Shown here one piece after another: positions 28,057 through 40,525 of a stretch of DNA of 64,000 nt; the stretch's first letter is position 1; each line of letters opens with the position of its first letter. The notes under the pieces are model-generated. The model ran no database searches and had not been told where the DNA came from. It saw nothing but the letters and a program-made list of their open reading frames with translations. The position numbers and the translations under genes are program-made. This DNA comes from Chrysomallon squamiferum (lineage: Eukaryota; Mollusca; Gastropoda; Neomphalida; Peltospiridae). The DNA lies in NCBI GenBank assembly GCA_012295275.1, contig CM022676.1:1176010-1240009 (forward strand), in the 5' to 3' direction.

Positions 28057-31000
28057 GAAAATTCATTTATAAATAAAGCATTTTGTTATTAAAATACTAT
28101 TTGCTTATTTCTATTAACCAATAAAAAAATTAAATTTACTGAAAGCTAAAAAATCATTTTATCTTTGATGTGTTAATAAGTTTAATAAGTTTGGAACATT
28201 AAAACTTACATTAAATCATTTCTTTTTTTAATAATTGTATTATAATTATATAAAAATGGAACATGTTAAATAAAAAGAAATGTAAATGAAATGTAAATTT
28301 TCCTTTATAATAAATAATAATAATTCGTAAAATTTAAAAACAATAATAAAAAATCAAAACATTAAAAATTAATAATTAGCTGTTAAAAAAAAAAAAATAT
28401 ATATATATATATATAAAAAAAACAAAAAAAAAAAAATGTTAATTTCCCATAATATAAATATAATAATTAAATATATTAACTCACTTTCCATTTTCTTTTT
28501 GCGACGTCGAACAAAGTACAAGATGAGTCCAACATTAAGTGACAGCAGAAAGACACCAACAATACAAACAATAAGGATTATTATTATAGGAACATCATCC
28601 TTGTCTTTCAGAGAAGATGCTGATATGTCTTCTGGTGGAGCAATGTCTGAAATTACAGAGTAAAAATACTATGATGATGGTAAGTAATGAAACTAATGTT
28701 TCTCAGTAAACAAACAGACTGAAATTCACACATACGTTGTAAGTAAGAAATCAAACAATAAAGCTTCACTGAAAATATAATAATCTCATATTTGTTCTCA
28801 AAAAGAAATCAGAATTCACCTTCTTTTATGTAGGAATTATGTAAATTTGATTGACAAATTAAAAAATAATCAAACAGAACAAAAACCAAATCAAACAAGA
28901 GGAAAAAAGAAAAGAATTAATGTTGCTTTTGTACTAAATTAATATAAATAAATGCAAAAGTTGAAACTGTTATAAATAATTTTAATAATAATAAAAGAAA
29001 ATGTAAATAAAAGATTAAGTAACAACAATTCTTTTAATTGTTAACACTGGAACAAATATATTACAAAATCAGATAATTTTGTTTGTGAATGTATATATCT
29101 GTGTTATGTATGTGTGTGTGTCTGTGCATGTGTGCACACGTTCGTGTGTTGTATTATGTTGTTCTGCTGCATGTAGTGTCTATATGTTTGTATGAAGATG
29201 TATTCGTATGTATATTTATCATGCTTGTGTGTTTGTGTAAATTTTATCAGGTATGGTATGAATATGTGTGAAAAGGACCATGCAGATTTTCTACAAAATA
29301 ATTTTAAACAAGTCTCCTCAAAAGTATTTAAAAATAAATAATAACACAAAATATTATATATTTAACAATAACTTTAGGAAAGAATTAAAACTGAAACAAA
29401 AAATGAAATGTTCATCTCACCAGTCTCATTAAAATTAAATGGCTTTTCAGCTGTTAAAAATTAAAATAAATGTTCAAGATGTTTTGAAATATAAATGTTC
29501 AAGATGTTTTGAAATATAAATGTTTCAGTATTAAATTTTTTTTAAAATGTTACTTTTCTCAAAGATGAACAAAAAACAGAATAGAACAGAATAGAACAGA
29601 ATAGAAAAGAACAGAATAGAATAGAATAGAACAGGTCAGGAAGGTAATTACAAAACAAAATAAAAATAAATAATTCTGATTTTTATTTTTAATGTTATGT
29701 TTCCTGGATGAGAAGGTTAACAGAACAGAAATCTTACTTGATGTCTTTGCCTTTATTATGTTTGGCTGGAAAATGCTTCTCCCTTTCTCATTAAATGCTA
29801 ACACAGTTATTTCATATTCCTGTCCTAGCTTCAGTCCTGCAAAAGTTTTAAACACTGTACGAATGTATTGACATTTATTACTGCTTTCTTCTGCACTTTT
29901 CTTTTGCTGTTACATTATAATGTTTTTTACTTTACAATTTATAAACACTACACATTTTACTTCTTCTTCTTTTTTTTTTTCTTAAATTTGGTAATGTTAG
30001 TTAGAGAAATAGGTATCACAAACCTGGTATAGTGAAAACTGAGGTCCCTGAAGAACTGATATCAATGTAGACAAAACCCCTTGCTCCAACCTGTCTATAG
30101 CGAACCTGAAAACTCTGGACAAGTCCACCATCAAAGCCAGGCTTCCATGATATTGTGATCGAGTTGTGTGTTGCATTAACAAACTGTATGTCATATGGTG
30201 GGTCTGGAGCACCTATAATTTGAAGAAAAAAACAAAGTAAAGATAACTAAAATTAAGTTGATTTTATTTTTACTTTCAATTTTAGTTTATATTTAAAATA
30301 TTTAAAATAAAATTCATTTTTTTAAATTTATTTTCACAGCTTACATTAAAAATATTCATAATAAAGTTGATTCTTTTAGATTTAAAATCAAAGTAATATT
30401 AAAAAACAGAAATAAAACAGGAGACAAAGCAAACTGAACAAGTAATTATAGAAACATTCTCACTTGTGCCATCTAAAACAATCTCAAATCTATCAGTGCC
30501 CTTCTCATTGATAGCTGTGCACACATACAGGCCATAGTCAGCCTTCATCACATTCTTTATAATCAGCTCGTTGTGATAGTGGACCAGGTCCTTCTCCTTA
30601 GTTTTCACTGTGTACTTGCCAGTGGTCACATCCAGGAGCATCCCATTCTGTAAATATATTAACACATTACTTGTTATAATTACTAATAATCAGAAAATGT
30701 CATGTGCATTTGCATTCCATTCTGAAAACCTAATATTACCTAATATAATTACAAACAATCAGAAAATGCTGGGGGTTTTAAAGTAAGACAACTCTTTCAA
30801 ATTGTTTCCTGACACAAACGTAGTTACATCCCCAGTTATGTAAGATTTGTATACAGCCTAATGTTATCTTAAAACAATTTTGGATGATTTTATACATATA
30901 TATAATTTTATAATATAATGTTATTAAATAATAATCAATATGCTTGATTAATTATTAGACCCATGTCTTGTCAAAGACAGAGAAATTCTATTATTTGCTT

Positions 31001-31541
31001 TAAAAAATCATTTAAAATATTTATGTATATGAAAAGTATTTATAAGTTAATCCCAATTATACCACATTTCCATTTAATTATAACAAAGATACAAACAAAT
31101 ATACAATTATCTAGTTAACTGAAAAAGAAAAACATTTAAAACTATTTTACTTCATGGAAATCAGATTCTGAACTAATCATGTTAACAGATGATAAATAAA
31201 TGAATATGCACTGAAAGAGTAAGCACTGAACAGATATTACAGAAAATTAGAGAATATTCTAAATAGTAACTACTAACCTTAGACCAGCTGAATGTTATGT
31301 TGGGTGCACCTTCAGCATTGCAGATAAGAATTCCTTTTGATTTCATTTCACTGGCTGCCTTGGCAAACTGTGGTGATTTGTCAATGTAGGGAGGATCTTT
31401 TGAAATAACAATGTAGCATTGCTAATGATAATATTTTGGCTATTTTGAATAAGTTATGCAAAATGCCATCATAAATTATGATGATTTGTAAATTAACATA
31501 AAAAATATCACAATTTAAGTGAAAACAACAAAATCTCTCTC

Positions 31542-31589
<48 letters not shown>

Positions 31590-34500
31590 TATATATATAT
31601 ATACACACAATAAATAACTTACATTTTCATCATAAATCAATAATGGTTAATAAATTAATTAAAAATTGCAATACTCACAGTGAACCTGAAACAACATTGA
31701 TATGATACACATTAAAAACAAAAATCAAAATGACAATAAAAGACTCACATTTGACAATTAACGTTGCCTTCTTAGAGGCTGGTTTTCCAATTCTGTTATC
31801 TGCTGTACACTTAAACACTCCAGTATCTGTTCTCTTCAGGTCATACACTGTCAGATAGGCCTTGCCTTTCTCGATAGTCTGTTTGGTTTTACTCATATCA
31901 TAGTCATCACGTGACCATGACACCAGATTCTTAACCATTGGGTTGGCATTAGCAACACATTCAAAAAATGCAGTTCCACCTTCATCCTCCATCACAGATG
32001 ATGTGATTCTCGTTATAGTAGCTTCATCTAGAAAATAGCAAGAAATATATGAAATTATACATTTATCTGTTATATCTACAGTAAATAAATTTTTATAAGG
32101 ACTTTTCTTTTCCAATTTAAATCTAATCAGAGTGAATTAATAAAAATAAAAACAAAACTAAACCTGGTGTAAATTAAGTACAGGTACCAAACCATTTATC
32201 CAGCTTCCAGAAATCTAGAAAATCCAGAAAACCTGCTTTTTGGTTTAAACTGGCTACTTTTGAATTAGGCATGCTTTTATTTAGTTCTGTAATGTGACAG
32301 TATTGCTGTATACAGTAAATCCTATCACAATAAGTTATGGTTTCAGTTTATTCTCATTTTCATTTATTGTACTGTAAAAAAAACTTGCAGAAATGCAACT
32401 TACTAGTGAAAACTGCAGGTATTTTAACAATTTAAAATGAATTACTAAAGATCAGACAGTCACTGCTTTAGAAGTGTATTAATTTGTGTCTGCTAAATAC
32501 AATTTCATTGTTTATTTTTCACTGTTTATTTTATTTTTAAGTAAAGATTTAATCTGGAACACCTCTGGTCAAATAAATGGTTTAGTAGGTAGAAGAAAAC
32601 AGTTTACATTAATAAAACAAATTGATTTAAAAAAAAACTTACATCTAACATTGATGGTAAAGTTATAATCTGTAGTTCCTTCTTTGTTAGTGGCTCTCAT
32701 TGTGAAGTTTCCTTTATCTGTTTTTCTAATCCTTGTGATGTTCAGTATCCCATTGACCAGTTTGAATCTGGGAATGTCGCTGGTCATTGTGAGCTTCACA
32801 CCCTCATGAAACATCTCGTATTTCATTGCCGCTGGGTTGCCATATGCTGTATAATTCAGACTCCTGCTTTCACCAGCCACCATTACTACCTTCTTTGGTG
32901 ATACAGCAGGGTTAAACTCTGGTTTAACTGAAACAAACATAATATCAAAAATAAAAATTTCTCTCTCAAATCTATATTCAGATTATGGAATTCTGGATTG
33001 TTTTGTTCTTTTTCATTTGAAAAATAAAAAAAAAAAAAGAATTATGACTGGAAGTTTAATATCAATATTCAGTTTAAATATGTTAGTTTAATAATAGATT
33101 ATGGAGCTTTGGTTGTTTGTTATTTTCCTTATGACACTGAAGCTAAGCTACAGCTTCACTTAAAAAAATTAAATATTATATTAAAATAAAATAAAACAAA
33201 AGTTTAAATTATTGTAACTGAAAGTTTAGCGTTCAGTTTGTGACATCATATGGAATTAATATTTGACTGTGTTCATAAAACACTTTGTTTCACTTACATA
33301 AAACTTGTAACGTCAAAGCATCAGTTACAGCTCGTCCAAACATGGCATTTGTAGCTCTACAGCCATAATAAGAATTGTGGTCATCTGAGACAGGAATAAA
33401 CTCCAGGACATTTGTTGTTGACCAGCCACCATTTTCAGCTTCCACTGATCCCCGATTTGTTCCTCGGATGTCTCTCCCATCACGAATCCATGTTATATCT
33501 GCAGCTGGATTGCTGGACGCACAGACACAAGTCAGATTCATCATCTCACCAACCCTCGGCTCATCTGGCCAGGCAGTAATAGCAACAGATGCAGGCGGGA
33601 CTGAAAATAGTTCAGTCATAGATAATGTACATAATGGAAACACCCTCATTTTTACAAACACATGCAAGTGCAAATATAGTAAAATCTCAATGACCTAACC
33701 TCTCTTACTTGTGATTTCAGTTATTATTATAACAATTTTTGTTTTTAAGTTTCCTGTTACAAAAACAGGTTTAAATTAATTAACATAAATAAAGAAACAC
33801 CAAATTTTACTGTACTTTAAATATTATATGGCAAATAAAAAAATACTCACAAAGAACAGTCAAATTAACTGAGGTTTCCAGTGGGGTTGGGGTGGCATCA
33901 TTTGATGCAGTACACTTGAAGGAAGCACCATTATCACTTGCCTTGACCACAACAGCTATCTCAGCTGAAGCGATGTTACCCATTACCTTATTTTCTGAGG
34001 GTATCTTAACATCTCCTGAAGAAACAAAGGAAAAAAAAAATCTAAATTATTTCAGCAGTGTAGAGAAGATTCTTCCTTTACTATAAATAATGTTTTCTGA
34101 GGGAATCTCAACTTCTCCTGAAAAAAATGTTAAAACAAAATGTGAATATATCTCTGTCAAAGTAGATGCTTTCTAAACCATAGGAAGATGAATTCTGAGG
34201 TATTCTTTACAATCTTGTAAAAAAAGAGATTTTAAAAAATTAAGAATTATTTCCCCCAGTATAAAGCTGTCAAAGCAGATTCTTTCTGAACTACAGGAAA
34301 ATAAATTATAAATAATGTTTAACTGCTAATTTGAAATAACTCATGAATGAGGACTGTGGATTTTGTTTCAGTTAAAAATTTGCATCAATGACAAAGCATA
34401 TCTTTTCTTAACCACATGAAGATTAATTGTAAATAATGATTATGATATGATCTGAAATAGCTCATGAAATGGTAATGGATTTCCCTTCAGACAATTTACA

Positions 34501-36218
34501 CACACTTGTTAAGAGCACTCATAATCTGAAAACATCATTGCTTATGACAGTCCTGAAAAGATGATCTGCCTCTGATACAATGTCTGAACATCTATTTATT
34601 GAAAATATGATAAAGAAATAATTAATCTTTATCTTGAGCATGAACTAAATATCAGACTAGATATTTCAGTTGAGTTAAGAATGATAACCTACCTTTATAC
34701 CACTTTATAGTGGCAAGAGGGTTTCCTCCTACAGCTAAACAGTTCATTCTCTCAACTTCTCCTGCCTTGATTGGAGCACCCTCTGTGTATCCAGATATCA
34801 CAGGTGCCCTTGGAGGATCTAAACAAAATTTCAAATACCATTAATAATAATAGTAATAATAATAATAATAAAATTAAAATTATAAAATAAAGTGCTTATA
34901 CTCTATATGTATGTGTGTGTGTTGGGGGATTACATTCTTTAAGTTTTCAATTTACCATATACTCTATATGTATGTATGTGTGTTGGGGGGATTACATTCT
35001 TTAAGTTTTCAATTTACCATAATCATAGTTAACATACTATAGCTAATTTACAAACTTTCAGGATCATTTACAAAATGGCATATTTATATAAGTACGTATA
35101 ATTTTTTTAATTTATTTATTTATTTTTTGATGATTTCCTGTTATCAGCCTTATGTGATTTACTCAAACCTCAGAAGTAAGATTATACAAGTGTTCATTTT
35201 TTATGATATTAAAAATATGAACTGAAAACAATTTCTATTTTATATTTTCATTATTCACAACTGTACATTAAAATTGTTTAATATTCATTTGTTCATGTGG
35301 AAATAGGGTCACTACATAAAGCATGATGTGTTTTTTAAAATTAAAAACATAGATTGAAAACAATTTTAAATTTATATTATCAGTAGTTATATTCACAAAT
35401 GAATAGTAAAATAGGTTTAATGTCTATTGTGGAGCTAAGTGTGAGTTTTAAACTTGGACTGAAATAAAGAACTTACAGAGTACACTCAGAGTGACAGTGT
35501 CAGCCACATTCTGCCCCAGGGCTGTGTTTGTAGCCTGGCAGGTATACACCAGGTTGTGATCCTGATCAGACAGCCTCACTTTCACTGTGGACACGGATAT
35601 AAAACCACCATCAGGCGATGGTGTAACCTTTGTGTTGGCTTCTGGCAACTGCCGCCCTCGGGCAAACCAGGTAATGACAGCTGCAGGGTTGCTGTTTGAA
35701 GACACACATGTAAGTTTGACTGTTTCCCCAGCCTTCTTGGGACTTTCTCCACCTGTTATTGTCACCTTGCTAGGAGGAACTGAAATAAATAAAAATAAAA
35801 TAATAAAAATTGTGTGAAAGAAAAATATCTGAAACAAATGGTTTCATGATTTCATTCTTCTGAAGTCCAGCAACAAATTCAACCACTAAATAAAAGAACA
35901 AAAGAAAAATTAATCTGAAGTTATTTCAAATATTTAGACATATTTACATTTCTGTAAACTGAGTTTTCTTCAATAAATAAAGAGCCAAACAAATAAATTT
36001 ATGATAAATTCAGTCAAAATTTGGAATATCTTTATGTAATAATTCCAGAGATCTGATTCTAATTATTTCACCATATGCGAAGATATCAGGTGATAACATA
36101 TAATGATGCACAAACTGAAATACAAAGAAATAATTAGCTTAGATTTAAATAGTTCGATAACATTAAACTATTATTCTTTTTTTTTTCCATTTTCTTTTGG
36201 TGTGTGTGTGTTTCTAGT

Positions 36219-36249
<31 letters not shown>

Positions 36250-37119
36250 ATTTTTCTTTCTACAAATAAAAGAAATGCAGTTTAAAAAGAACAAACCAAT
36301 ATTGCTTAATTATCTCTTTCTGAAATTCTATTTACAGTAAAAGCCTCAAAATGCTGAAGCAGTTAACATCATTTCTGAATAATGGACTAACCATATTTGT
36401 TGTGTATGGTTATAAAATATATTGTTTTATCTGTTTTTCTCATAAAACTTTGGTAATAAGTTTTCACTTTACATATGTTCACTGGTAATATTTAGCCAAT
36501 TATATATCATTAAATTAACATAAAGATCATAAATTCTACCTAATCTTATTTTGAAACTGACAATGTATTAAAGTGAACTACTGCTAACACGAGCAATGAT
36601 TTAAATATCTCTATACTTCTATTTATTTTGTTTTCTTTTTTCTTTTGTTTTCCATCTAATCTTTATTAATAACAAAATATAACAAGATGAATGATGAAGA
36701 ATAAAATCTTCACAGAAACAAAATAAAAAAATAAAAAAATTAAATAAATCTGTTTGCATATATGCAGTTATGCATGATTCTAATTGTGAAGGGGTAAAAT
36801 AGCAACATTCACATATTTTGTAACAGTATATATTTACTGTCATACAATAAAACTACAAAATAATAACTTGGAAATCTAAAAAAAATTTTCTTACACCATA
36901 TGTCCATACTGTCACTGTAATGTTATATTAACTGTCAGTTTGGTTAGTGTGGTAATATGATTTGCTAAATACAAAGCTGTATCATTTTCAGTAAAAGTAA
37001 AAACATTTAAATTACAAAACCTCAATGCCATATTTATATCCATTTGTTCTCTTTCTCCTTAAATTTAAAGCTTTATTGTAGAATCAATTATATTTATTTT
37101 GAACAAAACATTAAAAAGC

Positions 37120-37150
<31 letters not shown>

Positions 37151-37541
37151 AATATATAAAATAAAATAAAATAAAATAAAATAAAGAATAAAAGAACTAA
37201 AAAAAAAGAAAAAAGCAAAAAAAGCAAAAGGACACTCAAAAACCATTCCCACTATTTAAATGCCCTTTTTCTCAACTATTTTCCCAATACTATAAAGCAG
37301 TATGGTGTACAATGAAGCCAGTCATTCATAAACTGCATGCAAGCATGTGTATGTCTGATGGAACCCTTTAGAGTTAATCATTATTATCAAAAGGTATTTG
37401 GAATGACCAGCTATTTATTTTCATGATTTAATTCTGTATAAAAGAGTAAATCACTAAAAATAATAGAAATTAGGAAATTCAAATAAATGCTCAAAACTCA
37501 GTTCTTAAAATAATGGCACTTTTTATCGGTTATGTAAAAAC

Positions 37542-37606
<65 letters not shown>

Positions 37607-40080
37607 CAAAAAATAATAACGATCACTGAATAAAAATATGAACAAATAATAAATATCAAAAAAAAATAAAGAAGTAAAGCATTTTTTGATGAATAAAATG
37701 GTGAAACAAAAATTTCTTTCACTTCACAAAAAACTTCTTTCAAGTCCTAAAATGGAGAAATAACTGTTTTCAATGTTCAAAAGTAGAAACAAGAATGTAC
37801 AAAACCATCTTGTTTTTATACAGAAAATGTAGTAAAAATTGTAGAAAAAAAAGAATTTAGTTAAAAAACAAAAACAACAAAAACAAAACAAACAACAAAA
37901 CAGGAATGTAAAAAGAATACAAAAATTAAAAATGTTTAATGTACAAAATAAAGAAACGTATATATTTAGCAAGTTTTTAATGTACTAGAAGTAGTTAACA
38001 CTAAAATATAAAATAACAAATAATTTAACTCAGCAAAAATAATGTAATTTGGAAATGTAAATAATCTGATTTTGAAAATCTCACCGTAACTAACATTTTT
38101 TGCTACAATAGAATCTAAAATAATAATAAAATGTTATTTAAAACAATAATTAACACTATAAACAAACAAATATTTAAAGTTTAATATTTATCTTTACTGG
38201 TTTTATATTGTCACTACACTGTGGCTACACCATATTATAAATTTAAAAATATATTAATTTGATTGAAAGAATGATATTAAAAATTAAATTTTATCTATTA
38301 CTTTCTTTTTATTATTATAAGTATTTATACAGATATAGATACAGATATAATGAAAATAAAATGCAGATCAAACAAATGAAATAAAAATTTTTAAATTAAA
38401 TGAAACCTTTATAGTGAAATAAATTTTAAAATGTTAGCAACTCTTACCAATGGTAATATTTTCTGTAGCTAGAAATTCTATAATGATAATGATAATAATG
38501 AGATTAATGTTACAATTAAATAAATAATATGAACAAATCAAAAATACTATTATTAATCCATCTAAATACTCTTTTATTTATTATTTTTATTTTATTTTTT
38601 ACCTTTTTAAATATGATCAAATTAAATTACTTAAAACTATCACAACCATAAAATATATCACTATAATTAAGTAATGTGATCAACGAAATAATTGGAATAA
38701 AAAATAAATAAAAAGTGAACACAGTATTTAACATAGTTGTTTTACTATTTATATGATTCTGTCTCTTGGTAATAGTACATTGCTTAAGAAATAATAAAAT
38801 AAAAATAAATAAAAATCAAATAACAAAAAATCAATTGCAGAGTTAAAACTGCTGTGGAAGTCTCCATGGACCACCTGACTGCAGCAGATGAGAAGTATTC
38901 TACACAAATTTCTCTTCACTTTAATAATTTATTGTTTCAGTTACCATGAGTCTGAAGTTATTTATAAGTCACATAAGAAAATTAAAATAAAATAAAACAT
39001 ATTTTATTTAAAATATTTAGTTTTTTCTAATTTCAAATAAATAAATAAATAAATAAACCAATCTTTTAATGAAGGAAATTTAAATATTTAAAGAAACTTT
39101 TTCCTTACCAAAAGTGGTATTTTCAGGAAAATATAAACCTAGAATGAAACATTTTATATACTGTACATTTGAAATCATTATCAACCTGAAAAGTAGCAAT
39201 ATTTAAAGTGACATTTGAAGTCATATATATATTGAACTACTATATATACTAATATATATACTAAAAAAAGTACAAAAAAAACCCTTAAGATTATTTTTAT
39301 AATGAACAATAAACAAAACCACTTTGCCTACAGCTAATTTAGGTAAAAAGAACCACAGTTGTGAGCTGTATTTATAACAACTTTAAAAATGTTGTGCTGA
39401 CTCTGCAAATTATAAATTCTTACACTATTCTAAAACAATGATTGCTGTCTTTCTGAGCTGAAGAATTTCCTAATAAAAAATCATTTAAAAGAAATATTAA
39501 TTTTAATCAGAAAACATTTCTGTTAAATAACATTTTTTTTTCTCACTTTTTTAAGAGACACACACACACACACTTCTTTTTAATTTATACCTAATTATTA
39601 TATATTTGATTAGATATTAAATATGCAAGCCAAATCCATAATTATAAATCTTTTGTCAATAAAGAAACAAAGAAACAAGAAAACAAATGAAAGGGTCAAA
39701 ACTAATTTCAAGTTTTAATATGACATTTGAAAATAATTCTTTAAAATACACATACTGAAAAAAACAAAACAACAAAAAACAAAATCAAACTCAAGTCAAA
39801 ATACAAAGATAAGAAAAACACAACAAAAAAAAACAGTACTTGATTGGATCATTAGTTTTACACCTCTTTAGCGGATGTTTTTAGACAGTTTGCAAAAAAA
39901 AAAAAAAAAATCATACAAAAAAAAAAATAAATAAAAAATAATTATTAAAACAAAAATATTCCATTTACTAACTACACATACCTTTGATGACTGTTAAGGC
40001 ATAAACCAGAAACAAATATATTTTCTGCACATAAATTTAATAATGACTTCTGTTGTATTTATATAAAAGCAAATTAAAAA

Positions 40081-40112
<32 letters not shown>

Positions 40113-40339
40113 ATTCAGGTGATATTAAAAAGAAAAAAATAACCAAAGTATTTTCAACAGTTCTCACCAACTAAAATTTTTCTGATCTCCTCTTCTGTCA
40201 ATTTTATGAATAACCAAGAAAATAAATAAATAAAATATGAAACATTACATTTTAGGTGGCAGGAACATTCTCAGAGAAAAATCTGTACATGAATATAAAC
40301 ATAACATGAACAAAAGCAACATAAATAAATATTCACTTG

Positions 40340-40371
<32 letters not shown>

Positions 40372-40493
40372 GTGAGAAAATTAATATTTACAATTTAATT
40401 TAAACATTAACAATTGCATAACAGAGACATTTTATATATTTATTTTAAAAATAATCCAAATTCATCATTAATCATTTATTTTAATGACTGATA

Positions 40494-40525
<32 letters not shown>

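Noticed and set aside
33375-33698. Plus-strand open frame opposite nephrin Ig6 (and a similar one at 35587-35817 opposite Ig4)
   Set aside because: Shadows of well-supported minus-strand Ig exons; the plus-strand products have no recognisable features.
36067-36109. 43-nt minus-strand segment with splice-like ends, upstream of Ig4
   Set aside because: Length is not a multiple of three and the frame holds a stop in the required phase, unlike ME1-ME6.
36888-36907. 20-nt minus-strand segment between attacag and gtaaga
   Set aside because: It would break the reading frame between Ig3 and Ig4.
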